Assembly: GCA_017651245.1 (NCBI GenBank)
Contig: JAGCDQ010000002.1
Coordinates: 1 to 64,000 of the forward strand
DNA length: 64,000 nucleotides
DNA from: Bacteroidaceae bacterium
GTDB lineage: Bacteria; Bacteroidota; Bacteroidia; Bacteroidales; Bacteroidaceae
Direction: 5' to 3'
The position numbers were made by a program, and so were the translations under genes. Positions 7,593 to 15,608 of the stretch are shown in pieces (the stretch's first letter is position 1; each line of letters begins with the position of its first letter). The notes below the pieces were generated by a model. It was not told the DNA's origin, did not search any database, and saw nothing but the letters and a program-made list of their open reading frames with translations.

Positions 7593-8864
7593 ATGAGCAA
7601 AGTAGATGTATTGTTAGGTCTTCAATGGGGAGACGAAGGTAAAGGTAAGGTCGTGGATGTGTTGACTCCACGCTATGACGTTGTAGCCCGTTTCCAAGGA
7701 GGTCCTAACGCAGGACACACGCTCGAGTTCGAGGGACAGAAGTACGTGCTTCGTTCCATTCCATCGGGCATTTTCCAAGGTGATAAAGTAAACATTATTG
7801 GTAATGGTGTGGTGCTGGCACCAGACCTCTTCATGGATGAAGCAAAAGATTTGGAAAAGAGCGGCCACAACCTGAAGAACCGCCTCCACATCTCCAAGAA
7901 GGCACATCTCATCATGCCAACTCACCGTCTGCTTGACGCTGCATACGAGGCAGCCAAGGGCAAGAACAAGGTGGGCACAACTGGTAAGGGCATTGGTCCT
8001 ACCTACACCGACAAGACCAGCCGTAACGGTCTGCGTGTAGGTGACATCCTCGATAACTTCGAAGAGAAGTACGCTGCCCACAAGGCACGTCATGAGGGCA
8101 TCCTCAAGAGCCTCAACTATACTGACTACGACATCACTGAGGTGGAGAAGAAGTGGATGGAAGGCATCGAGTACATCAAGCAGTTCCAGTTGGTGGATTC
8201 TGAGCACGAAATCAACAAACTCCTGAAGCAGGGCAAATCTGTGCTTTGCGAGGGTGCGCAGGGCACTATGCTCGACATCGACTTCGGTTCTTATCCTTTC
8301 GTCACCTCTTCCAACACCATCTGTGCAGGTGCCTGCATCGGTTTGGGCATTGGTCCTAACAAGATTGGCGATGTATTCGGTATCATCAAGGCTTATTGCA
8401 CACGCGTAGGTGCTGGTCCTTTCCCAACAGAGTTGTTCGACGAGACAGGCAAGCAGATGCGTGACATCGGTCATGAGTATGGTGCTGTGACTGGTCGCGA
8501 ACGTCGTTGTGGATGGATTGACCTCGTGGCACTCCGCTACGCTATCATGGTCAGCGGCGTGACGAAGCTCATCATGATGAAGAGCGACGTGCTCGACGGC
8601 TTCGACACTATCAAGGCTTGCACCGCCTACAAACTGAAGGATGGCAGCGTGACGCGCGACTTCCCTTACGACATCAGCGACGGTCTCATCGAGCCAGTTT
8701 ATGCTGAGATGCCAGGTTGGAAGACCGACCTCACCAAGATGACAAGCGAAAAAGAATTCCCCAAGGCATTCTCTGAGTACATCGCTTTCTTGGAGAAAGA
8801 ACTGGAAACGCCTATCACCATCGTCAGCGTAGGTCCTGACCGCGAACAGACGATTGAACGATAA
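7593..8864 (+). CDS. purA: Adenylosuccinate synthetase
   Basis: Joins IMP and aspartate with GTP hydrolysis to make adenylosuccinate, the first committed step to AMP. The GTP-binding signature GDEGKGKVVD is at residues about 12-21, followed by the IMP-site segment GPNAGHT, and the later GQ/TGRERRCGWIDLV region is typical. At 423 aa it is full length. It lies directly behind the Fur-family gene and just ahead of the TPR-HTH gene in the same orientation. Confidence 0.97.
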   Translation: MSKVDVLLGLQWGDEGKGKVVDVLTPRYDVVARFQGGPNAGHTLEFEGQKYVLRSIPSGIFQGDKVNIIGNGVVLAPDLFMDEAKDLEKSGHNLKNRLHISKKAHLIMPTHRLLDAAYEAAKGKNKVGTTGKGIGPTYTDKTSRNGLRVGDILDNFEEKYAAHKARHEGILKSLNYTDYDITEVEKKWMEGIEYIKQFQLVDSEHEINKLLKQGKSVLCEGAQGTMLDIDFGSYPFVTSSNTICAGACIGLGIGPNKIGDVFGIIKAYCTRVGAGPFPTELFDETGKQMRDIGHEYGAVTGRERRCGWIDLVALRYAIMVSGVTKLIMMKSDVLDGFDTIKACTAYKLKDGSVTRDFPYDISDGLIEPVYAEMPGWKTDLTKMTSEKEFPKAFSEYIAFLEKELETPITIVSVGPDREQTIER

Positions 8865-8891
8865 GAAAGACCGCTCCGAACGAAAAGGACG

Positions 8892-10076
8892 ATGAGAAAA
8901 CTCGCATTTTTACTAACCATTATACTCATGCTGACCACCTGTTGCAACAGGAGGGGTCAGCATGAGTGTATTCTTGTTGACATCGACAGCCTCACAGCCA
9001 CCGATGCCGACAGTGCCAGACGCATGCTGCTGCGTATGGATGGGGAGATGAAAGATGCGAACGAGGACACCAAGGCTTACTACAACATGCTCCGAGTGAA
9101 GGCTGATGAAATCGCCAAAGTGGAGCATAAGTCTGACTCGCTCATCTGTATGGCGGTAGAACAATTTGAGAAACAAGACCCTAACGGGCATCTTCCCGAA
9201 GCATACTATTATGTAGGATGTGTCAACTCCAGCCTGCAAAACGGAGAGAAAGCCCTGCTCTATTTCCAGAAAGCCCTGCTGTGCGACAGCGTCAACATCA
9301 CCTCTTGTCTGAAAAGCCGTTGCTATTCACAGATCGGTCACATCTACATGCGCAACGGACTGCTGGACGAGGCACTTGACATGCAGCAACTCGCCCATTT
9401 CTATTGCAAGGAGATCGGTGACACGTTGGGAATGCGATACAGCAGTGAAGACATGCAGGCGATCAAGGAGATGAAGAGTGACAGCACCCTTGCCAAGCAG
9501 CCCAAAGCGGAACTGGTGGTGCGCATACAGAAACTGCATGCACAAGCCAGAAGCCAAGTGCTCAACAACATGAACACTCGTCTGGAGGAGGAGAACTCAA
9601 AAGAGCGGCAATTCATCTGGATTGTGAGCATCTCAGCCCTGCTCATCATCGTGGCAACCATCTGGCTGGTGCTCCATCTGCGCCAACAGAGAGAGATACG
9701 GAAAGAGGAGGCTGCCGAGATATTCCTTTCGTCTCGAAACAAACGCCAGTTCTATGACAAAGAGATCAACCAACTGGTGACAACACATATATATAATAAT
9801 AAGGTGTTGAAGGATGCCGACTGGAAAAAGATTGAGGAGAAACTCCTGAAGGCACATCCCACATTCAAGGAGCAACTCTTTGCCCTCTACCCTCTTTCCG
9901 ACACCGAATATCGCATTTGCATGCTCATCAAGATGGAAGTTTCACCTTCCAACATCGCCAAGTTGATGGCATTCAGCAATAGTGCTGTGACTCAAAACCG
10001 CCTCCGAATGCAACAAAAAGTGTTTGACGGCAAGGGAACGGCAAAAGATTGGGATAACTTTGTACTTTCTTTGTAA
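8892..10076 (+). CDS. TPR-transmembrane-HTH regulator
   Basis: Bacteroidales-type signalling protein of 394 aa. Residues 1-18 form a lipoprotein-like signal ending in TTCC; residues about 80-190 hold tetratricopeptide helices; a transmembrane helix lies near 235-258 (IVSISALLIIVATIWLVL); the C-terminal 110 residues carry a helix-turn-helix (LSDTEYRICMLIKMEVSPSN, then a recognition helix at NSAVTQNRLR). The design suggests an envelope sensor whose cytosolic end binds DNA. It sits immediately upstream of the DUF4419 gene, whose promoter carries a repeated operator also found before a distant paralogue, so this protein is a candidate regulator of both. Direct binding is inference. Confidence 0.82.
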   Translation: MRKLAFLLTIILMLTTCCNRRGQHECILVDIDSLTATDADSARRMLLRMDGEMKDANEDTKAYYNMLRVKADEIAKVEHKSDSLICMAVEQFEKQDPNGHLPEAYYYVGCVNSSLQNGEKALLYFQKALLCDSVNITSCLKSRCYSQIGHIYMRNGLLDEALDMQQLAHFYCKEIGDTLGMRYSSEDMQAIKEMKSDSTLAKQPKAELVVRIQKLHAQARSQVLNNMNTRLEEENSKERQFIWIVSISALLIIVATIWLVLHLRQQREIRKEEAAEIFLSSRNKRQFYDKEINQLVTTHIYNNKVLKDADWKKIEEKLLKAHPTFKEQLFALYPLSDTEYRICMLIKMEVSPSNIAKLMAFSNSAVTQNRLRMQQKVFDGKGTAKDWDNFVLSL

Positions 10077-10106
10077 ATTATCACATATCAACCATTTACA
10101 AAGATG

Positions 10107-10205
10107 ATGTAAAATTTTTGTAAATTATTTTCCACCCCCGAAACAAAATGTAAATTTTTTGTAAATTCAATTTCTTGGTGTTTTTAGCAAGAATTTCGAC
10201 CTTTG
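10107..10205 (+). promoter_or_regulatory. Tandem TGTAAA operator and promoter of DUF4419 gene A
   Basis: Two boxes, 10107-10127 and 10148-10169, each contain TGTAAA twice with an 11-bp period. A CTTGG at about 10174-10178 and GACCTTTG at 10198-10205 form a slightly off-consensus promoter. The same arrangement, with the same box order and spacing to the -7 box, occurs upstream of the second DUF4419 gene (50311-50422, opposite strand). Confidence 0.72.
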
Positions 10206-10240
10206 CACCCAACAAATTGTTTCATCAAAAAATTTACATC

Positions 10241-12262
10241 ATGAAAAGAATCATTACACTTGTTTGCATCGTGCTGACCACCATCGCGGGTTGGGCACAG
10301 ACAAACAAAATCGTGAGCAGCACGGAAGGGAGCATCACCTTTGTCGTTGACGAGAACCTCAGCCCCATCGACGAGGACGACCTTGACATGGAATTTCTCC
10401 AATCAAGGGGTTCTGGGGCTCTTTCTGAAATCTTCGAAGACGAGGGTGTTTTGGAACCTCGTTGGATTGCCAAGAGTTTTTCCAACAACGAAAGTTTTTA
10501 CACTTTCAGGGGGAAAGACGTGTTCTTCCAGACGATTGTGCGGGCATACGCTGAGCATCGTCCTCTCGTGCTCTCGCCCGATATGGTTTGGTTGCTCATC
10601 AGTCAGGGATTCGCACGTTACGTGAATGCGCATTCGGAAGAACTGCGCGACCAGATTGTGAACCACACAGAGAAGATGGATCTGGTGGTGGAGACCAAGA
10701 AGGATCTGATTCATGAAGACCCTGACTGGGAGAAACTCATTGCTGGTTTCGCTGCACAAATTGACGAATACACCAAGGGTGACATCGCCAAAACTATGAC
10801 TGCCGACTTTACCACCACAGGCGTGACGGAGCGCATCACCTCGCAAGTGACGCTGATGGAGACGGTGAAGACCTACTTCGACTACATTATCCATTATGTA
10901 GGCTGTGGTATTCCATCCATCACACTCAAGGGCACGCCAGAAGACTGGCAGAAGGTGCTGGAGAAGACAAAGCAGTTGGAGAAGTACGGCATGAGCAAGT
11001 GGATCAAGAGCCTCAAACCTATCCTGACCGAGTTTGTCAACGCCTCCCAAGGCACCCCCAATCAGGCTTTCTGGCAGGGTATGGTCAAGAAAGAAGATCC
11101 CGACAAACTGGTGGGCGATAAAGTCTGTGACCTTCGCACCCCGACAATTTTGGACGGCTGGATGCTCAAGCTTTTCCCCGATGAAAACGGGAAAACACTC
11201 GATCAAGTGCTCCACACCCACGAGATGCCGTCGGAGCGCGTGTATGTGGATTTCAGATACCAGATTATCGACCCTGATAATGGCGATGTCCTCGTCGATA
11301 CCCCGATGGAACTCGTCGCTGGCTATATCGGAACGGAAGTGGACACCCTGACGCACGCCCTCACGCCCAAGATGGGTTGGATGGTCCGACAGTTAGAGAG
11401 CGACGAGAAGATAGTAGAAAGTCTCAAGAAAAAGGCCGAAGAAGATTCCTTCGAAGGTCTCGATCTACGGGTGAACAGAGTGCCTGAGTACCTCGCCCAG
11501 TTGAAGCACATCAGGAAATTGAGCCTCACCTTCACCGACAAAGTTGTCCTGCCCGAGTGGATGGACAAGATGAAAATCGATGAACTCCATGTCAAAGGGA
11601 AAATCAGTCCAGATGAGGAGCAAAAGCTCATCGAAAGGTTCCCTAAACTCTACATCCATAATACGTCTTATAATTACGATGAAGTCGTTAGTTCGGGTGC
11701 GTTGGGTGTTCCATTAATCGTCGTGAATGGGAAACCCTTCAAAGTGACCAAAAAATTTGACTTTGCGAATGCACGCGATGAGGACTATGCAGAACTCATA
11801 GGCGTGGAACCAGATGATATCAAGGACATCACAGTCTTCAAGGATGCTGGTGCCATAGCCATCTGGGGTGAAAGAGGCAAATGGGGCGTCATCGAAATCA
11901 AGACCAAGGGCAACCTAAAAAAGACCAAGCGTGGAGGCAACAGGAAGATCAAGATGATCAGCGGTACTGTGAGCGACGCTGCCGGTCCGCTTTGGATGGT
12001 CAACGTGGTTGAGATCAATGAACAGAATCGCATCGTTGGACATGCTGTCACCGACTCCCTTGGTCATTTCAAACTCAAAGTAGTGAATCCCAAAGACAAG
12101 ATTCGTGTTACGTACATAGGGACAAAGACTGTGGAACTCGACATCAACAAAAAAAAGTACGACATCATCATGGAATCCGCAAAGCCCCCAATGACCGCTG
12201 AGGAGCTAATCAAACTCAGAAGGACGGTGAACTCAACTAAATGGAATTTCCCGGAACCGTAA
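10241..12262 (+). CDS. Exported DUF4419 protein with SusC-plug-like tail
   Basis: 673 aa. A signal peptide (MKRIITLVCIVLTTIAGWAQ) is followed by the DUF4419 domain (residues about 65-390; HRPLVLSPDMVWLLISQGFA and FTTTGVTERITSQVTLME are its clearest segments). A short leucine-rich-like stretch follows (LPEWMDKMKIDELHVKG). Residues about 485-555 resemble the plug of SusC-type TonB receptors (VPLIVVNGKP, then IKDITVFKDAGAIAIWGERG), and about 565-645 resemble a carboxypeptidase-regulatory beta-sandwich (ISGTVSDAAG, VTDSLGHFKL). No barrel follows. I use the ATG at 10241 because the promoter lies just upstream. Function is unknown; a paralogue without the tail lies at 48624-50276. Confidence 0.82.
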   Translation: MKRIITLVCIVLTTIAGWAQTNKIVSSTEGSITFVVDENLSPIDEDDLDMEFLQSRGSGALSEIFEDEGVLEPRWIAKSFSNNESFYTFRGKDVFFQTIVRAYAEHRPLVLSPDMVWLLISQGFARYVNAHSEELRDQIVNHTEKMDLVVETKKDLIHEDPDWEKLIAGFAAQIDEYTKGDIAKTMTADFTTTGVTERITSQVTLMETVKTYFDYIIHYVGCGIPSITLKGTPEDWQKVLEKTKQLEKYGMSKWIKSLKPILTEFVNASQGTPNQAFWQGMVKKEDPDKLVGDKVCDLRTPTILDGWMLKLFPDENGKTLDQVLHTHEMPSERVYVDFRYQIIDPDNGDVLVDTPMELVAGYIGTEVDTLTHALTPKMGWMVRQLESDEKIVESLKKKAEEDSFEGLDLRVNRVPEYLAQLKHIRKLSLTFTDKVVLPEWMDKMKIDELHVKGKISPDEEQKLIERFPKLYIHNTSYNYDEVVSSGALGVPLIVVNGKPFKVTKKFDFANARDEDYAELIGVEPDDIKDITVFKDAGAIAIWGERGKWGVIEIKTKGNLKKTKRGGNRKIKMISGTVSDAAGPLWMVNVVEINEQNRIVGHAVTDSLGHFKLKVVNPKDKIRVTYIGTKTVELDINKKKYDIIMESAKPPMTAEELIKLRRTVNSTKWNFPEP

Positions 12263-12283
12263 ACCCCATAAAACCACACAACA

Positions 12284-13144
12284 ATGAAAAAGTATATCAT
12301 TACCTTATTACTCGTGTTTGTCGGAATGACAACACAGGCACAGCCATTTGATCCTTTTGGCACCTACCGACTCATGGACGTCATTGACAAGAATGGCGAC
12401 ACCATCCCCACACCGTTCGACCAGTACAAAATCTGCATGAAGGACGTGACACTGACATTCGTAATGGAGGGCAACCACTTCATTATCCGAAAGACCGACA
12501 AGAACGTGCTCAAATACACAGGCGAGGAGCCCGATGCCCACGATGCCACCGCCACCCGCATCTATGGTGACGGCAAAGAGAAATTCACGCTAAAATGGTG
12601 GAGCACCACGCCCAATCACAAGATATTCCCACACAACGACTGGTGCATCGAACACTATGCATTGTACAATTCTTCCGACAATGCCAGACCTGTGCTATAT
12701 CAACTGAACAGGGTGCCAGCCAGCGAACTCGTTGACACTTACTTTGCTGACAAAAAGATTCAGAAAGCCTATGAAAAGTCGATGAAGAATCCGTTCGTCG
12801 GCCGCTGGAGAGTGCTGGGATGGATGGACGAACTGTGCAACGTGAAGCAGGAGCTGCAGCGTCTGCACGAAAATCCGAGTGTTGGTCACTACTTCATCTT
12901 CAAGCCCCACGAATTTATCGACGTGAATGGCGAACGAGGCGGTATTTACCCCATAAAACTGAACGGCAAGAAGTCCTTCACCACAGGAGAAACAACGAAA
13001 ACGGAGCATAAGGTAACTTGGCTCTCCAAAGACATCATTGCCGTTGAGGAGCAACCCGACAACTACCACACCGACTACCTCATCTTGGAACGATTGGATG
13101 GCGAGCACTCCATCTTCCAGTTGCTCAGCGACCTATATAAATAA
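12284..13144 (+). CDS. Exported protein of unknown function, DUF4488-like
   Basis: 286 aa with a clear signal peptide (cleavage after TTQAQ). The body looks like two lipocalin-type beta-barrel halves: FDPFGTYRLMDVIDKNGDTI at the start and NPFVGRWRVLGWMDE near residue 170, each opening with G-x-W/Y-R, as in DUF4488 proteins. The family assignment is tentative. It follows the DUF4419 gene by 21 nt and is probably in its operon, so the two may act together outside the inner membrane. It ends three bases from the convergent deacetylase gene, with no terminator visible between them. Confidence 0.65.
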   Translation: MKKYIITLLLVFVGMTTQAQPFDPFGTYRLMDVIDKNGDTIPTPFDQYKICMKDVTLTFVMEGNHFIIRKTDKNVLKYTGEEPDAHDATATRIYGDGKEKFTLKWWSTTPNHKIFPHNDWCIEHYALYNSSDNARPVLYQLNRVPASELVDTYFADKKIQKAYEKSMKNPFVGRWRVLGWMDELCNVKQELQRLHENPSVGHYFIFKPHEFIDVNGERGGIYPIKLNGKKSFTTGETTKTEHKVTWLSKDIIAVEEQPDNYHTDYLILERLDGEHSIFQLLSDLYK

Positions 13145-13147
13145 GGA

Positions 13148-14224
13148 TTAGAAGTTGGAAAGCAACTTTGTGTACAGCGAGATGGCATGGTCTATCTCGC
13201 TGATTTTGATGTACTCATCCGCCGTATGGGAACGTGACGAATCACCAGGGCCCAACTTGAGTGATGGGAACCGCATCAGAGCTTGGTCGCTCAAGGTCGG
13301 CGAACCAAACGGCGTGAGTCCCTCTTTGATACAAGCCTGCACGAAAGGATGCTCCACGTCTATTTTGGAAGAGGACAGACGGAAGGAACGGGCTTTCAGT
13401 TCCGAGGTGAGATGCTCTTGGAAGAAGGCGAAGATTTCCTCGTTCGTATAGCATTCGTTCGACCGTACATCGATGGTGAACGTGCAAGTATCAGGAATCA
13501 CATTGTGCTGCGTGCCAGCATTGACAATCGTGACGGTCTGTTTCACTGGTCCTAAGAGTTCCGACTGCTTTGGGAATTGCCACTCCGACAACCACTGGAT
13601 GTCCTTCATCGCATGATAGATGGCATTGTCACCTTCATTCCGAGCTGCATGCCCAGCCTTCCCGTGTGCCACAGCATCAATCACCATCAGACCCTTCTCC
13701 GCAATAGCTGGCTGCATACCCGTCGGTTCTCCTACGATGGCAAAGTCAATCTTGGGTAGGAGAGGCAAGACAGATTCAATACCGTTCTTGCCAGAGACTT
13801 CCTCTTCGCAAGAGGCGAGGAAGATGAGATTGATGGGGTTAATGGACTGAATGGGCGAATTGAGTTTCCCAATAAGCCCCATATAAGTCATCAGCAAAGA
13901 GACAAGCCCGCCTCCACAATCATTGCTGCCCAAACCATAGAGCTTATCGTCCTCAATGACTGGGGTGAACGGATCGTGCTGCCATCCTGCCACAGGCTTC
14001 ACGGTGTCAAGGTGGGCATTGAGCAGGATAGCAGGTTTCTGTGCATCAAATTCCTCACTCATGCACCACACATTGTTTCCGTACCGTTGTGGAGCGAGCC
14101 CTTTCTCTTTCATGTATGCCTCCAACACATCGGCAGCCGCCTTCTCGTCGCGACTCACGCTGGGTGTGGCAATCAGCCGTTTCAGCAGTTCCACTGCCTC
14201 ATTCGTATGTTCTTTGTACGTCAT
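13148..14224 (-). CDS. argE: M20 family deacetylase, argE-like
   Basis: Zinc-dependent amidohydrolase of the ArgE/DapE/CPG2 group, 358 aa. The first metal motif is LLNAHLDTVKP, the second is GLGSNDCGGG, the general-base Glu pair is in ASCEEEVSG, and a metal-binding Glu is in GEPT. In Bacteroidetes such a protein deacylates N-succinyl or N-acetyl ornithine/citrulline in arginine synthesis; other arginine genes are not in the window, so substrate is inferred. The ATG at 14224 (MTYKEH) is preferred to one three codons upstream. Confidence 0.82.
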   Translation of the reverse strand: MTYKEHTNEAVELLKRLIATPSVSRDEKAAADVLEAYMKEKGLAPQRYGNNVWCMSEEFDAQKPAILLNAHLDTVKPVAGWQHDPFTPVIEDDKLYGLGSNDCGGGLVSLLMTYMGLIGKLNSPIQSINPINLIFLASCEEEVSGKNGIESVLPLLPKIDFAIVGEPTGMQPAIAEKGLMVIDAVAHGKAGHAARNEGDNAIYHAMKDIQWLSEWQFPKQSELLGPVKQTVTIVNAGTQHNVIPDTCTFTIDVRSNECYTNEEIFAFFQEHLTSELKARSFRLSSSKIDVEHPFVQACIKEGLTPFGSPTLSDQALMRFPSLKLGPGDSSRSHTADEYIKISEIDHAISLYTKLLSNF

Positions 14225-14291
14225 ATTCAACACTTTTCATGATTTCAGAGACAAAGGTAGCACTTTTCCCTCAAAACACAATCATTTTCAC

Positions 14292-15383
14292 TTATTTTGT
14301 CTTCCCAAAGAAGTAAAAAGCCACCAGAGGCGATTTCGTTATGATCTTGATGATGTAAATACATGAAATCAAACAAATAAATGATATGATAGGCGCAACA
14401 CAAAAATTAAAAACAAAGAAGTTCAAATCATCCAATACAACATATCTCGCCAGAATATTCTCCACGAGTATTGTTTGCAATATGTACACGCCTAAAGTAT
14501 ATTGTCCCCAACTACAGCATAATGACATCACTTTATTGGTCTTCTCTTGAGGGATTAAAGCACAAGCCATCCCTATAAATGCCAGACTTCCTGCAATACC
14601 GATGGTCAACTTATACAGTCGGGAAAAACTCTCAAGGAGAATCTGATTATTGGTATGCATATAACTGGCAATCATTGTTTTCCAAAAGCCATCATCTCCC
14701 CAGAAAAATTGATCCCAAAAACATAACATAATCATAAACAATCCCAATGGCCATAAATAATGATGACATACCCTGTTATAGAATTTACGGTTTTCCCTTA
14801 GTTCCATTCCTACCACGAAGCATGGATACAATAGATTAAAATCTTCGAAATGGGGTACACATTGGCTTGCAACAAGTGTGATTGACATCCATAAATATTT
14901 GTTTAGTCCAAGATGACTGCCCAAATAAGCAAGCAAATAGCAAAGAAAACAAGTCTTCAAAAACCAAAATGGGTCTAAGCTAAACCACCCTTGTAAAATA
15001 GACACAATGGCTTCCTTAATAGGTATCATCCATAATGATGGACTCTGTGTCAGAAAATTTGTTCGAGACAAAATATGCAATAGTCCTAATACCACGACCC
15101 ATGAAAAAGTCGGCAGTATCAGCTGTACAAACTTCTTTCTCACAAAATCCAATGGAGATTGTGACATTGATGATATAGAGAAGAAACCCGATATCATCAT
15201 AAATAAAGGCATGTGAAACGAATATATGATCCTGTATATAGGCTCATCATAATACGTGGATGACAAAAAATATTGTATAGAATGCCCCCATAACACAAGA
15301 AATATTGCATATAACTTTAAAATGTCAAATGCCTTTAACCGCACTTTCGATTCTCTATTACAACACGTTTCAACAATATCCAT
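14292..15383 (-). CDS. Acyltransferase family 3 membrane protein
   Basis: Multi-spanning O-acyltransferase of about 363 aa. The opening FDILKLYAIFLVLWGHSIQY carries the family's membrane-embedded His and is followed by FHMPLFMMISGFF; about ten hydrophobic helices follow. Such enzymes acetylate or succinylate surface glycans or small molecules. The ATG at 15383 is chosen because a -7 box lies at 15427-15434 and would fall inside a longer frame. The gene is visibly richer in A and T than its neighbours and has no functional link to them, suggesting transfer. Confidence 0.82.
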   Translation of the reverse strand: MDIVETCCNRESKVRLKAFDILKLYAIFLVLWGHSIQYFLSSTYYDEPIYRIIYSFHMPLFMMISGFFSISSMSQSPLDFVRKKFVQLILPTFSWVVVLGLLHILSRTNFLTQSPSLWMIPIKEAIVSILQGWFSLDPFWFLKTCFLCYLLAYLGSHLGLNKYLWMSITLVASQCVPHFEDFNLLYPCFVVGMELRENRKFYNRVCHHYLWPLGLFMIMLCFWDQFFWGDDGFWKTMIASYMHTNNQILLESFSRLYKLTIGIAGSLAFIGMACALIPQEKTNKVMSLCCSWGQYTLGVYILQTILVENILARYVVLDDLNFFVFNFCVAPIISFICLISCIYIIKIITKSPLVAFYFFGKTK

Positions 15384-15426
15384 ATAATAAGGTAAGTTCC
15401 AAGACTGTTTCGCTGAAATTTGGGCA

Positions 15427-15434
15427 CAAAGATA
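15427..15434 (-). promoter_or_regulatory. -7 box of acyltransferase gene
   Basis: On the minus strand this reads TATCTTTG, matching TAnnTTTG. No clear -33 TTTG is present at the expected spacing. It places transcription start near 15420, upstream of the ATG at 15383. Confidence 0.5.
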
Positions 15435-15562
15435 CACAATTCTTTGCATAAAAGTTGGAAATATGCTGGATAATATTGAACAAGAACCAAAGAAGGATGT
15501 CTATTTTCCCTTCATTCACATTATTTTATATACAAAAACACAACTTTTTGAGGAGAAAGTCG

Positions 15563-15570
15563 TACCTTTG
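15563..15570 (+). promoter_or_regulatory. -7 box of glyS
   Basis: TACCTTTG matches the Bacteroidetes -7 consensus and lies 39 nt before the ATG of glycyl-tRNA synthetase. A TTTG exists at 15547-15550, but closer than the usual spacing. Confidence 0.6.
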
Positions 15571-15608
15571 CACGTTAAAAGTAAGATAAAACAAAAACAA
15601 ACAACATA

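Noticed and set aside
7614-8474. 286-codon open frame opposite purA
   Set aside because: purA is certain; the antisense frame has no recognisable features or promoter.
10403-11356. 317-codon open frame opposite DUF4419 gene A
   Set aside because: No domain, and the sense gene has promoter, signal peptide and homology to gene B.
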